This document shows, piece after piece, positions 43,654 to 52,578 of a stretch of 64,000 bases of DNA. The position numbers and the translations under genes were made by a program. Positions within the stretch are counted from its first letter, which is position 1; each line of letters opens with the position of its first letter. This DNA comes from Candidatus Collinsella stercoripullorum (lineage in GTDB: Bacteria > Actinomycetota > Coriobacteriia > Coriobacteriales > Coriobacteriaceae). Where the stretch lies: contig DXAO01000031.1 in NCBI GenBank assembly GCA_019117005.1, forward strand, positions 1 to 64,000, read 5' to 3'. The notes beneath the pieces are model-generated. The model was not told where the DNA came from. It did no database searches and was given only the letters and a program-made list of their open reading frames with translations.

Positions 43654-43802
43654 GCGCACGCTCCTCTCCCCGAGACGCCCGCGGCGCTCCGGGACTCGTT
43701 ACAGTGGTGCGTACAGTGTATCGCAGGCGCGGCGAAGGTCACCGCGTCGATCGGAAATGCGGCATACGCCGGTCGGCCGGCCGCGGCGGCGGGGGGAGCC
43801 GC

Positions 43803-44279
43803 TCAGCGCGCGGGGTCGTCCGGCCGCCCCGCGGGAAGCGAGGAGAGGTCGACCTCCAGCCTGATCTCGGGCACGCGGGCGAGCTCGGCCAGCGTGACGC
43901 CGTCCACGTACTCGTCGATGGCGGCCTCGAGCCCGGCCCAGAAGCGGACGGTCGAGCAGAGGTCCGAGCGGCCGCAGGCGCCCTCGAGCCCGTCGCAGGC
44001 GACCGGGGCGGTGTCCCCCTCCGCGGCGCGCAGGATGTCGCCGGCGCGCACCTCGTCCGCGGGGCGGGCGAGCATGTAGCCGCCCCCCTTGCCGCGCACG
44101 CTGCGCAGCAGCCCCGCGGCCATGAGCGGGCGCACGAGCTGCTCCAGGTACTTGAGGGAGATGCCCTCGCGCTCGGCGACCTCGCGCAGGGCGATCTTGC
44201 CCTCCTCGTCCCCGAAGGCGGCGATGTAGATCATCAGGCGCAGCGCGTAGCGCCCCTTGGAAGATATGAGCACGGGCAT
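43803..44279 (-). CDS. Rrf2-family Fe-S regulator of the suf operon
   Basis: 158 aa Rrf2/IscR-type regulator. The winged-helix domain contains SSKGRYALRLMIYIA and REGISLKYLEQLVRPLMAAGLLRSVRGKGGGY, the canonical recognition region. Three Cys (CDGLEGACGRSDLC, spaced x6 and x5) around residues 100-115 match the IscR cluster-binding site. Start 44279 has a full AAGGAGG. It is divergent from sufC, so it probably senses Fe-S status and represses the suf genes. Confidence 0.93.
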   Translation of the reverse strand: MPVLISSKGRYALRLMIYIAAFGDEEGKIALREVAEREGISLKYLEQLVRPLMAAGLLRSVRGKGGGYMLARPADEVRAGDILRAAEGDTAPVACDGLEGACGRSDLCSTVRFWAGLEAAIDEYVDGVTLAELARVPEIRLEVDLSSLPAGRPDDPAR

Positions 44280-44429
44280 GCCTCCTTGCGATACACGGCG
44301 GACCGGGACGGGCCGTCCGGTGCGCGGGCGACGCCGCGGGGCGGCCGTCGCGTCGAACGGCCCTCCCCGGCGCGGGAGCCGCGGGCGCGGACCGGGGCGC
44401 CGGGAAGCAAGCCAAATCTTAGTGGATTG

Positions 44430-44489
44430 CTCGGGATTACGCGGTTTCTCCCTTGACTCGCGTCCGCTACATCTTATCCTTATCCCGAG
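44430..44489 (+). promoter_or_regulatory. suf promoter and flanking operator dyad
   Basis: TTGACT (44453-44458), 16 bases, then TATCCT (44475-44480) form a recognisable promoter. CTCGGGAT (44430-44437) and its inverted copy ATCCCGAG (44482-44489) flank it symmetrically. This suggests a regulator dimer pair, most likely the adjacent Rrf2 protein. Confidence 0.6.
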
Positions 44490-44534
44490 AGAATTCCTAG
44501 GGTTTAACCCGATAGCTGCGAGGAAGGACATCCG

Positions 44535-45314
44535 ATGTCAACAGATGCACTGCTCAACGTCGCGGACCTCACCGCCTCGGTCGACGAGAAGACCATCCTC
44601 CACCAGGTGAGCCTCTCGGTCGCCGCGGGCGAGACGCACGTGCTCATGGGCCCCAACGGCGCGGGCAAGTCGACCATGGGCCATGTCATCATGGGCGACC
44701 CCGCCTACACCGTGGACAGCGGCTCCATCGCCTTCGACGGCGCCGACATCACCGAGCTTACCTGCGACAAGCGCAGCCGCGCCGGCCTGTTCCTGTCGTT
44801 CCAGGCCCCCGTCGAGATCCCCGGCGTCCCGCTGTCGAGCTTCCTGCGCGCCACCATCGCCGGGCGCCCCGGCCTCGAGATGCGCGGCAAGGAGTTCCGC
44901 CGCCGCATGAAGGAGCTCTGCGCCGAGCTCGACATGGACCCCGCCTACCTCAACCGCGAGCTCGGCGTGGGCTTCTCGGGCGGCGAGAAGAAGAAGGTCG
45001 AGATGCTCCAGCTGCTGTTGCTCCAGCCCAAGCTCGCCATCCTCGACGAGACCGACTCCGGGCTCGACGTCGACGCGCTGTCCGTGGTCTCGCGCGGCAT
45101 GGAGGCCTACCGCGCCAGCTGCGACGGCTCCCTCATCGTGATCACCCACAACACGCGCATCCTCGAGCACCTCGACGTCGACCGCGTCCACGTGATGGTG
45201 GGCGGCCGCATCGTCCGCGAGGACGACGCCTCGCTCATCCCCTGGATCGACGAGCACGGCTTCGAGAGCTTCGAGCGCGAGGCGGACGCAGGCTCCGCCG
45301 CCGGCGCGCGCTAG
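44535..45314 (+). CDS. sufC: Fe-S assembly ATPase SufC
   Basis: 259 aa ABC-type soluble ATPase. Walker A GPNGAGKSTMGH, the SufC-specific LFLSFQAPVEIPGV, signature LGVGFSGGEKKK and Walker B LAILDETDSGLD are all present. Works with SufB and SufD in the cluster scaffold complex. Begins the suf operon in the order C-B-D-S-U; AGGAAGGA lies upstream. sufB follows after 9 bases. Confidence 0.97.
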   Translation: MSTDALLNVADLTASVDEKTILHQVSLSVAAGETHVLMGPNGAGKSTMGHVIMGDPAYTVDSGSIAFDGADITELTCDKRSRAGLFLSFQAPVEIPGVPLSSFLRATIAGRPGLEMRGKEFRRRMKELCAELDMDPAYLNRELGVGFSGGEKKKVEMLQLLLLQPKLAILDETDSGLDVDALSVVSRGMEAYRASCDGSLIVITHNTRILEHLDVDRVHVMVGGRIVREDDASLIPWIDEHGFESFEREADAGSAAGAR

Positions 45315-45323
45315 GGGGACGCC

Positions 45324-46736
45324 ATGGCGAAGCAGCGCACCGAGGTCGCAGACATCGACCGCAGCCTCTACGACTTCCGAGACTCCGAGGAGGGCTTCGA
45401 GCGCCTGGACGCCGGCCTCACGCCCGAGATCGTCACCGAGATCTCCGAGCGCAAGGACGAGCCGGCCTGGATGCTCGAGTTCCGCCTGAAGTCCCTCGAG
45501 ATCTACAACTCCATGCCCAACCCCACCTGGGGGCCCTCCATCGCCGGGCTCGACATGGACCACATCGTCACCTACGTGAAGCCCAACACCGACCAGAAGG
45601 CCGACTGGGAATCCGTGCCCGACGACATCAAGAACACCTTCGAGCGCCTCGGCATCCCCGAGGCCGAGCGCTCCTACCTCGCCGGCGTGGGCGCCCAGTA
45701 CGACAGCGAGCTCGTGTACCACAACATGCAGGACACGGCCTCCAAGATGGGCATCGTCTACTCCGGGATCGAGGAGGCCCTGCACGACGAGCGCTGGGAG
45801 CCCCTGATCCGCGAGAGGTTCATGACCCTCATCCCGCCCACCGACCATAAGTTCGCGGCGCTGCACGGCGCCGTGTGGAGCGGCGGCTCGTTCGTCTACG
45901 TGCCCGCCGGCGTGAAGCTCGACTTCCCCCTGCAGAGCTACTTCCGCCTGAACGCCGCGGGGGCCGGGCAGTTCGAGCACACGCTCATCATCGTCGAGGA
46001 CGACGCCGACCTGCACTTCATCGAGGGCTGCTCGGCGCCCAAGTACTACGAGGCAAACCTCCACGCCGGCGCCGTCGAGCTCTTCGTGAAGGACGGCGCG
46101 CGCCTGCGCTACTCCACGATCGAGAACTGGTCCAAGAACATGTACAACCTGAACACCAAGCGCGCCCGCTGCGAGGAGGAGGGCGAGATCGAGTGGATCT
46201 CGGGCTCCTTCGGCAGCCACGTGGGCTACCTCTACCCCATGAGCGTGCTGGCCGGCCGCCGCGCCAAGTCCAGCTTCACCGGCATCACCTTCGCCGGCGC
46301 GGGGCAGAACCTCGACACGGGCTGCAAGGTGGTCCTCGCCGCGCCCGAGACGACGGCCACCGTCGAGACCAAGGGCATCTCGAAGGGCGGCGGCATCCAG
46401 ACCTTCCGCAGCTCCATCGTGGCCACGCCGGCCGCCGAGGGCTCGGCGGCGACGGTCAGCTGCCAGTCGCTCATGCTCGACGACGAGAGCCGCAGCGACA
46501 CCATCCCGGCCATGGACATCCGCGCGAAGAACGTGGACATCGGCCACGAGGCCACCATCGGGCGCATCGGCGACGACAAGGTGTTCTACCTCATGAGCCG
46601 CGGCATCTCCGAGGAGGAGGCCCGCACCATGATCGTGAACGGCTTCGCCGAGCCCATCTCGAAGGAGCTGCCGCTCGAGTACGCCGTCGAGATGAACAAT
46701 CTGATCAAGCTGGAGATGGAAGGGGCGATCGGCTGA
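45324..46736 (+). CDS. sufB: Fe-S assembly scaffold SufB
   Basis: 470 aa SufB. The PNPTWGPSIAGLDMDHIVTYVKP N-terminal region and the core beta-helix with ARLRYSTIENWSKNMYNLNTKRARCEE are characteristic; the Cys within RARCEEEG matches the acceptor Cys of SufB. YLMSRGISEEEARTMIVNGF marks the C-terminus. Its stop overlaps the sufD start (TGATG). Confidence 0.97.
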   Translation: MAKQRTEVADIDRSLYDFRDSEEGFERLDAGLTPEIVTEISERKDEPAWMLEFRLKSLEIYNSMPNPTWGPSIAGLDMDHIVTYVKPNTDQKADWESVPDDIKNTFERLGIPEAERSYLAGVGAQYDSELVYHNMQDTASKMGIVYSGIEEALHDERWEPLIRERFMTLIPPTDHKFAALHGAVWSGGSFVYVPAGVKLDFPLQSYFRLNAAGAGQFEHTLIIVEDDADLHFIEGCSAPKYYEANLHAGAVELFVKDGARLRYSTIENWSKNMYNLNTKRARCEEEGEIEWISGSFGSHVGYLYPMSVLAGRRAKSSFTGITFAGAGQNLDTGCKVVLAAPETTATVETKGISKGGGIQTFRSSIVATPAAEGSAATVSCQSLMLDDESRSDTIPAMDIRAKNVDIGHEATIGRIGDDKVFYLMSRGISEEEARTMIVNGFAEPISKELPLEYAVEMNNLIKLEMEGAIG

Positions 46737-48022
46737 TGGAGGCCCTGAAGATACGCAACGCGAGCGCCATGCCGGCCCCCACGTGGAGCTGGCTGCGCAT
46801 GAACGCAGCGACCCTGGAGGTCCCGGAGGGGCTCGAGCGCGTGCGCGCGGTGACGGTCGAGGCCGACTCCGACCTCACCGAGACCCATGCGAGCTTCGAG
46901 GGCGCGCTCGCCGCGCTCCAGGAGCGCCTGGACGCCGCGCGCGGGGACGAGGGTGACGGCCGCGCCTGCGTGCGCGCCGCGACCGCCGAGGCCGAGTCCC
47001 TGGAAGACCTGGACACCCCGGCCCTGTCCGCCTACCAGCTGCGGGCGACCCGCGAGGAGGTCGCCGGCGACGTGGCGGCCGCCTTCGAGACCGGCATCGG
47101 CGTGGACGCCCGCTCCTACCTGAACTTCCTCGCCGGGGGCACCGTCGTGCTCGCCACCGAGCCTGGCGCCGACGAGGCCGCCTGCGTGCGCGTGGCGGGC
47201 GAGGCCGGCGGCGCGGCGGCGGCGAGCGTCGACGTCGTGGCGGCCGAGGACTCGACGCTCTCCCTCACCGTGTCGCTCGACGGCGCGGGCTCCGAGGGCG
47301 CCGCGGGCCTCGTCGGGTCCGAGCTCCGCGTCTTCGCCGGCGCGCGCTCGCATGTGGACGTGTGCGTCTACGTGACCGCCGAGGAGGGCTTCACGGTCCT
47401 CGACGACTCCGGGTACGTGCTGGACGAGGGCGCCCGCGTGAGCGTCCGCCACGTCGTCCTCGGCGGCGGGCGCACCGCGACCGGCCTCGCGGCCGACCTG
47501 CGCGGCGACACCGCCCGCATGGACGTCGCCACGAGCTACCTCGCGTCCGGCGAGGAGCAGCGCGACTTCACCTACACGATCCGCCACCGCGGCCGTAGGA
47601 CCGTCTCGAACATGGACGCCAACGGCGTCCTCACGGGCACCGCGAAGAAGGTCCTGCGCGGCACCATCGACCTCGTCCACGGCTGCAAGGGGTCGGAGGG
47701 CTCGGAGCGCGAGACCGTGCTGCTCGCCAGCCAGGGCGTCGACAACAAGACCGTCCCGACCATCCTGTGCGACGAGGACGACGTCGCGGGCAACCACGGC
47801 GCGACCATCGGCCACGTCCGCCCCGAGCAGCTGTTCTACCTCGGCTGCCGCGGCCTCTCCCCCGAGGCCGCCGAGGCGCTGTTCGTGACCGCCAAGCTCG
47901 AGGACGCCGCCAACGGAGCCCCGGACGCCCAGGTCCGCGCGAACGTCGAGCGCCTGGCCGCCCGCGTCGACCCGCGCTTCGACGCCGACGACCGAGACGA
48001 GACCGAGGAGGAGCGCGCATGA
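46736..48022 (+). CDS. sufD: Fe-S assembly protein SufD
   Basis: 428 aa SufB/SufD paralogue forming the SufBCD complex. C-terminal LGCRGLSPEAAEALFVTAKL and NHGATIGHVRPEQLFYL show the SufBD signature with the conserved His. The N-terminal half is poorly conserved, as usual for SufD. Overlaps sufB by one base and sufS by four (ATGA), so all are translationally coupled. Confidence 0.92.
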   Translation: MEALKIRNASAMPAPTWSWLRMNAATLEVPEGLERVRAVTVEADSDLTETHASFEGALAALQERLDAARGDEGDGRACVRAATAEAESLEDLDTPALSAYQLRATREEVAGDVAAAFETGIGVDARSYLNFLAGGTVVLATEPGADEAACVRVAGEAGGAAAASVDVVAAEDSTLSLTVSLDGAGSEGAAGLVGSELRVFAGARSHVDVCVYVTAEEGFTVLDDSGYVLDEGARVSVRHVVLGGGRTATGLAADLRGDTARMDVATSYLASGEEQRDFTYTIRHRGRRTVSNMDANGVLTGTAKKVLRGTIDLVHGCKGSEGSERETVLLASQGVDNKTVPTILCDEDDVAGNHGATIGHVRPEQLFYLGCRGLSPEAAEALFVTAKLEDAANGAPDAQVRANVERLAARVDPRFDADDRDETEEERA

Positions 48023-49296
48023 GCGACACCCTGACGGCGCCCGCTGCGGCGGACATCGACCGAAACCCCTACAAGGCGGACTTCCCGCTGCTCGCGGGCA
48101 ACCCGAACCTCGCCTTCCTCGACAGCGGCGCCACCGCCCAGCGCCCCGCCTGCGCGCTCGACGCGCAGCGCAGGTTCTACGAGACCATGAACGCGAACCC
48201 CCTGCGCGGCCTGTACTCGCTGTCCGTCGAGGCGACCGAGGCCATCGCGGCCGTGCGCGCGCAGATCGCGCGCCTGCTCGGCGCGGTCGACGAGCGCGGC
48301 CGCGCATGCGCGCGCGACATCGTGTTCACGCGCAACGCGAGCGAGTCGCTGAACCTCGTGGCGAAATCCTTCGCCCCGCTCGTGCTCGGACCGGGCGACG
48401 AGGTCGCGATCACCATCATGGAGCACCACTCCAACCTCATCCCCTGGCAGCAGGCGGCCGCGGCCGCCGGCGCGAAGCTCGTCTACCTCTACCCCGCCCC
48501 CGACGGGACGCTCCCGGCCGACGAGATCGCCGCCAAGATCGGCCCGCGCACCAAGATCGCCGCGGTGGGACACGTCTCGAACGTGATGGGCGTCGAGAAC
48601 CCCGTCGAGCAGATCGGCCGCGCGGTGCACGCGCACGGGGGCTACCTGGTGGTCGACGGCGCCCAGTCCGTGCCCCACATGGCGGTCGACGTCGCGGCGC
48701 TCGGCGCGGACTTCTACGCGTTCTCGGCGCACAAGGCCCTCGGGCCCATGGGCATCGGCGTGCTGTGGGGCCGCCACGAGCTGCTGGAGCGCATGCCGCC
48801 GATGCTCACCGGCGGCGAGATGATCGACTCGGTGACCGAGACCGGCGCCGTCTGGGCCCCGGTCCCCGAGAAGTTCGAGGCGGGCACCCAGGACGCGGCC
48901 GGCATCTACGCCACGGGCGCCGCCCTCTCCTACCTCGTCGACCAGGTAGGATACGAGGCCGTCGCCTCCCGCGAGCGGGCGCTCGTCCGCTACGCGATGG
49001 ACGAGCTCGCGGGCCTCGGCTTCGTCGACCTGATCGGGCCCGCCGAAGCCGACCGCCATCACGGCGTGATCAGCTTCAACGTGCGCGGCGTCCACCCGCA
49101 CGACGTGGCGAGCATCCTCGACATGGACGGCGTGTGCATCCGCGCGGGCCATCACTGCGCCCAGCCGCTGCTCGCCTGGCTCAAGGTCGAGAACCTCGCC
49201 TGCTGCCGCGCGAGCCTCGCCTTCTACAACGACCGCGCCGACATCGACGCGCTCGTCGCCGGCCTCAAAACCGTCTGGTCCACCTTCCACGCCTGA
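48019..49296 (+). CDS. sufS: Cysteine desulfurase SufS
   Basis: 425 aa PLP enzyme that mobilises sulfur from cysteine. LDSGATAQRP, the EHHSNLIPWQ loop, PLP-Lys in AFSAHKALGPMG (about residue 236) and active-site Cys in IRAGHHCAQPLL (about residue 379) are present. Group II desulfurase that needs SufU, encoded next. The sufS-sufU gap is almost entirely a short repeat element. Confidence 0.97.
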   Translation: MSDTLTAPAAADIDRNPYKADFPLLAGNPNLAFLDSGATAQRPACALDAQRRFYETMNANPLRGLYSLSVEATEAIAAVRAQIARLLGAVDERGRACARDIVFTRNASESLNLVAKSFAPLVLGPGDEVAITIMEHHSNLIPWQQAAAAAGAKLVYLYPAPDGTLPADEIAAKIGPRTKIAAVGHVSNVMGVENPVEQIGRAVHAHGGYLVVDGAQSVPHMAVDVAALGADFYAFSAHKALGPMGIGVLWGRHELLERMPPMLTGGEMIDSVTETGAVWAPVPEKFEAGTQDAAGIYATGAALSYLVDQVGYEAVASRERALVRYAMDELAGLGFVDLIGPAEADRHHGVISFNVRGVHPHDVASILDMDGVCIRAGHHCAQPLLAWLKVENLACCRASLAFYNDRADIDALVAGLKTVWSTFHA

Positions 49297-49297
49297 T

Positions 49298-49326
49298 GGG
49301 AAAATAGGGACAGGCACTTTTTTCTC
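49298..49326. repeat. GGGACAGGCAC palindromic repeat, copy 1
   Basis: A 29-base motif (GGGAAAATAG then GGACAGGCAC and a T-run) lies directly between sufS and sufU. It is a close variant of the two exact copies at 51254 and 52454. Such GGACAGGCAC/T-rich motifs are known from REP-like repeats linked to Y1 (RAYT) transposases; no transposase lies in this window. Confidence 0.7.
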
Positions 49327-49343
49327 ACGAAGGAGCGATCCCC

Positions 49344-49772
49344 ATGGGCAACCTCTACACCTCGACAACCTTCATGGAGCACAACTCCCATCCCGACTAC
49401 AAGTACGAGATGGACTCCCCCACCCACGAGCACGACGGCATCAACCCCAGCTGCGGCGACGAGCTCACCTTGCAGCTCCGCGTCGAGGACGGCGTGATCG
49501 AGGAGGCGAGCTTCACCGGGCACGGCTGCGCCATCTCCCAGGCCTCCGCCGACATCATGGCCGAGCTCATCACCGGTGAGACCGTCGACGAGGCGCGTCG
49601 CCTGTCCGCGCTGTTCCTGGCGATGATCCGCGGCGAGGAGCTCACCGAGGAGGACTTCGAGGATCTGGACGAGGCCGCCCAGCTGCGCGACATCTCGCAT
49701 ATGCCGGCGCGCGTGAAGTGCGCCGAGCTCGCCTGGCGGACCCTCGACGGCATCCTCGACGACAAGCGGTGA
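49344..49772 (+). CDS. sufU: SufU zinc-dependent sulfurtransferase
   Basis: 142 aa SufU. The three Cys ligands appear in NPSCGDELTL, GHGCAISQAS and VKCAELAW, with the conserved Asp after the first. Accepts sulfur from SufS and passes it to SufBCD. GAAGGAG lies before the ATG. Last gene of the suf operon. Confidence 0.96.
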   Translation: MGNLYTSTTFMEHNSHPDYKYEMDSPTHEHDGINPSCGDELTLQLRVEDGVIEEASFTGHGCAISQASADIMAELITGETVDEARRLSALFLAMIRGEELTEEDFEDLDEAAQLRDISHMPARVKCAELAWRTLDGILDDKR

Positions 49773-49949
49773 CACGTAGGACGTCCCCGCTGCCACCACC
49801 GCCATGACGCGCCGCGCGGCGGCCCGCTTCCGCTGCGGGCGCCGCGCGGCGCGCTTCGGTTCATTCTGTAGCCTCGCCGTACCGCATGGCACCGAGTCCC
49901 GTTTGCAGGTACACTGCTCAACAGGTATCTGATTCGAACGGGAGGGCGC

Positions 49950-51263
49950 ATGGCGCGAGAGCACACGGGCGACACCGACGCCGCACGTCCCGGCGATAGC
50001 GCCGGCAAGCGCTCCGAGCAGCAGCGGCGCGGCGGCGCGCCCAAGCTGCACGTCGGCAGCGCGACCACGGTCCGCGACCGCGACGCCGACCGCTCCTCCA
50101 TGAAGCAGGTCAGGATCACCTTCGTCTTCCTCGGCGTCGTCGCCCTCGTCTACGTGGCGTACCTCTTCTTCAGCGGGCAGATCGACGACTTCTTCCGCGC
50201 GCTCGTGGGCGTCGACCTCGGCTGGATCGTCTCGGGCATCGCCTGCTTCCTGTGCTACTACGTCTTCGGCGTCCTCGCCTACGCCGTGCTCGCCTCGACC
50301 GACCACGACTCCCCCGTCGGGTTCCGCGACCTCATGAGCGTCGAGGCCTCCGGCGTCTTCTTCATGCGCCTCACGCCCGGCGGGGCGGGCGTCATCCCCT
50401 CGCAGATCTACCGCCTTACGCGCGCCGGCCTCTCCCTGACCGACGCCTCGGCGCTGCAGTTCGTCCGCTTCACGCTCTACGAGGCGGGCGAGGGCATCTT
50501 CGCCGCACTCATGCTCCTCATCTGCGGCGGGTACTTCCTCGAGACCTTCGCCGACGTCACGATCCTCGGCCTCGACGTGACCTTCATCGGCATCTTCATG
50601 TTCGCCTACAAGTTCGTGCAGGTGGGCGGCGTACTGCTGCTCTGCCTGCTCCCCGGCCCCATCCAGAAGGTCGGGGGCGTCGCGCTCAGGGTCGGGCGCG
50701 CGCTGCACATCCTGAGCGCCGAGCGCCACGAGCGCTTCCAGACCATGCTCGACACGCAGGTGACCACGTTCTCGAGCGCCTTCCGGTCCGCGGCCCGGCA
50801 TGGCCGCGTGCTCATCGCCGTCGAGATCATCACCCTGCTGCAGCTCGGATGCATGTACGCCCTCCCCTATTTCGTCCTGCGCTCCTTCGGCCTCGAGGCG
50901 AACCCGGTCGTATGCCTGGCGTCCGGGTCGATGGTCGAGCTGCTCGTGAACGCCATCCCCCTGCCCGGAGGCGCGGGCGGGGCCGAGGTCGGGTTCTCCT
51001 ACCTGTTCGGCGGCATGTTCGGGTGGCACCTCTCCGCCGGCCTCGTGATCTGGCGCAGCGTCGAGTACCTGCTCCCGGTGCTCATCGCCGCGCCCTGCAT
51101 GGGCATGCGCTCGACTTCGGGCGAGAGCATCTACCGGCGCTGGACACGGCGCTTCAGGAACATCGAGCGCGTCGCGCGCGGCCAGCGCGGTTCGCTCGAG
51201 CGCCCCGCCGGCATCGCCTACCGCCCCAAGCGGAAGCGACCAACCGACAAGCCGGGAAAATAG
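49950..51263 (+). CDS. Lysylphosphatidylglycerol-synthase-TM/UPF0104 membrane protein
   Basis: 437 aa. A charged N-terminal tail (about 50 residues) is followed by about eight transmembrane spans of the YbhN/flippase-like (UPF0104/MprF N-terminal) family: FFMRLTPGGAGVIPSQIYRL and NAIPLPGGAGGAEVGFSYL are signature loops. The catalytic domain of MprF is absent, so it is a flippase-like protein rather than a full lysyl-PG synthase. Its final Gly-Lys and TAG stop are provided by repeat copy 2, which starts at 51254. Confidence 0.88.
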   Translation: MAREHTGDTDAARPGDSAGKRSEQQRRGGAPKLHVGSATTVRDRDADRSSMKQVRITFVFLGVVALVYVAYLFFSGQIDDFFRALVGVDLGWIVSGIACFLCYYVFGVLAYAVLASTDHDSPVGFRDLMSVEASGVFFMRLTPGGAGVIPSQIYRLTRAGLSLTDASALQFVRFTLYEAGEGIFAALMLLICGGYFLETFADVTILGLDVTFIGIFMFAYKFVQVGGVLLLCLLPGPIQKVGGVALRVGRALHILSAERHERFQTMLDTQVTTFSSAFRSAARHGRVLIAVEIITLLQLGCMYALPYFVLRSFGLEANPVVCLASGSMVELLVNAIPLPGGAGGAEVGFSYLFGGMFGWHLSAGLVIWRSVEYLLPVLIAAPCMGMRSTSGESIYRRWTRRFRNIERVARGQRGSLERPAGIAYRPKRKRPTDKPGK

Positions 51264-51282
51264 TGCCTGTCACTTTTTTCCC
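51254..51282. repeat. 29-bp inverted repeat, copy 2
   Basis: Starts GGGAAAATAGTGCCTGTCAC and ends TTTTTTCCC. It is the exact reverse complement of 52454-52482. It overlaps the end of the flippase-like gene and lies next to the stop of the XRE-membrane gene. Confidence 0.9.
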
Positions 51283-51284
51283 AC

Positions 51285-52325
51285 TCACCGTGCAACCGGC
51301 ATGTAGACCCAGATGAGGACCGCCGCCGTGATGCCGACCGCGAGCGGAATGAACCAGATCGGCCATCCCAGCAACGCGAACACACCGGCGAGCAACCCGA
51401 ACCCGGCGAGCGCGGTCGCGGCGGCGATTGCCGTCTGGCGCTTCACCCACACCTTCGCCAGGCGGGGCACCTCGGGATTCGCTTGCACCAGCGCACGCGT
51501 CGCCGGCAGCTCCGCGACGGCGCGCGCGGCCTCGCGCTGCTCGATCGACGCAGCGTTGCGCCGGTTGTACCGCTCTACGTCGAGCCTGCGGACCATGAGC
51601 TGCGCGTACAGGCATGACCACGCCGCGACGCCGCCCCAGGCGAACAGGGAGCAGAGCCCGCCGCTCACATGGCAGAGCGGACCCGATTTGACCAAGCAGG
51701 CCCCGATGGCGATCGCACCCGCAACCGCAGCGACGATGCGCGCTCGACGTGCGAGCGCCGTCGTCTGCTCGCGCTGCCCCTCCGTATAGAAGTCCTCCAC
51801 GTACGGGAACCGACCCGTGAATCCCAGATACCGATTGGCGGCGAGTGCCGCAAGCGAAAGCGCCGCAACCAGCCCGACCACGAGTGCCGGCAGACCGAAC
51901 GGGCTGGTGCACAGCAACGGGACCAGCGGCGCGAAGACCAACCCGGAGCCGCCGTCGTACGCGAACGTTCCCGCCGTTCCGAACAGCACCGCGATTCCGA
52001 GCAGGGCCGATGCGGCAGACGACGCGAGCATGAGCGCGATGCCGCGCATGCAGCTGTCGTAACCGCTGATGTCGGTCGGCTCGGCATCGACGGGGACGCG
52101 CCGGTCGGGATATGCCGCGCCGGTCGGAATGTCCCCGCGCACCAGCTCGTCAAGATAGCATCCGAAGACGTCGCACAGCCTCACGAGCTTGTCCATCTCC
52201 GGGTACGCGCGCGCGGACTCCCATTTCGAGATCGCCTGCCTGCTTACCCCCATGAGCATCGCGAGCTGCTCCTGCGTCATGTTCCTCTCCGCCCGCAGTC
52301 GATAGAGGTTGTCCGAAAAGCTCAT
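51285..52325 (-). CDS. XRE-family HTH/multi-pass membrane protein
   Basis: 346 aa. N-terminal Cro/C1-type helix-turn-helix (about residues 5-60: LYRLRAERNMTQEQLAMLMGVSRQAISKWE), then a linker and about seven hydrophobic segments. Such fusions are typical of small membrane regulators in Firmicutes-like anaerobes. Start 52325 follows GGAAAGGAG. It is the only gene between the exact inverted repeats at 51254 and 52454, and it looks less GC-rich than its neighbours, which suggests separate ancestry. Target unknown. Confidence 0.88.
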   Translation of the reverse strand: MSFSDNLYRLRAERNMTQEQLAMLMGVSRQAISKWESARAYPEMDKLVRLCDVFGCYLDELVRGDIPTGAAYPDRRVPVDAEPTDISGYDSCMRGIALMLASSAASALLGIAVLFGTAGTFAYDGGSGLVFAPLVPLLCTSPFGLPALVVGLVAALSLAALAANRYLGFTGRFPYVEDFYTEGQREQTTALARRARIVAAVAGAIAIGACLVKSGPLCHVSGGLCSLFAWGGVAAWSCLYAQLMVRRLDVERYNRRNAASIEQREAARAVAELPATRALVQANPEVPRLAKVWVKRQTAIAAATALAGFGLLAGVFALLGWPIWFIPLAVGITAAVLIWVYMPVAR

Positions 52326-52427
52326 GGCGCGCTCCTTTCCGATCGTCCTAACCTGCCCCCATCCTGGATGCGCCGCCGCGGTTGCGCCACCACCTTCCGG
52401 TTGCGATTCGGTTGCGCGAAGGAATTG

Positions 52428-52507
52428 CATGGCACGGAGGGCTGTCCGCACTTGGGAAAAAAGTGACAGGCACTATTTTCCCAAGTGCGGGCAGCCCCCG
52501 TGCCATG
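52428..52507. repeat. Repeat copy 3 inside a longer hairpin
   Basis: The 29-base motif at 52454-52482 is the inverted copy of 51254-51282. It is extended by near-perfect outer arms (CATGGCACGG... at 52428 and ...CCGTGCCATG ending 52507, one insertion and one mismatch) into a hairpin of about 33 bp per side. It follows the minus-strand GGGtGRT gene by about 70 bases and may serve as its terminator. Confidence 0.85.
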
Positions 52508-52578
52508 AAAAACCGCCCGGGCGGCGGCGTGCCGGCCCGGGCGGAGCGGTGTGACAGCGGAACCTGTCCTACGAGTCG

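Noticed and set aside
44538-46547. 669-codon open frame opposite sufC/sufB
   Set aside because: Shadow frame of highly conserved suf genes; no ribosome site or recognisable domain.
49298-52482. CRISPR-like array from the three GGACAGGCAC motifs
   Set aside because: Only three copies, with large unequal spacing and both orientations, and no cas genes.
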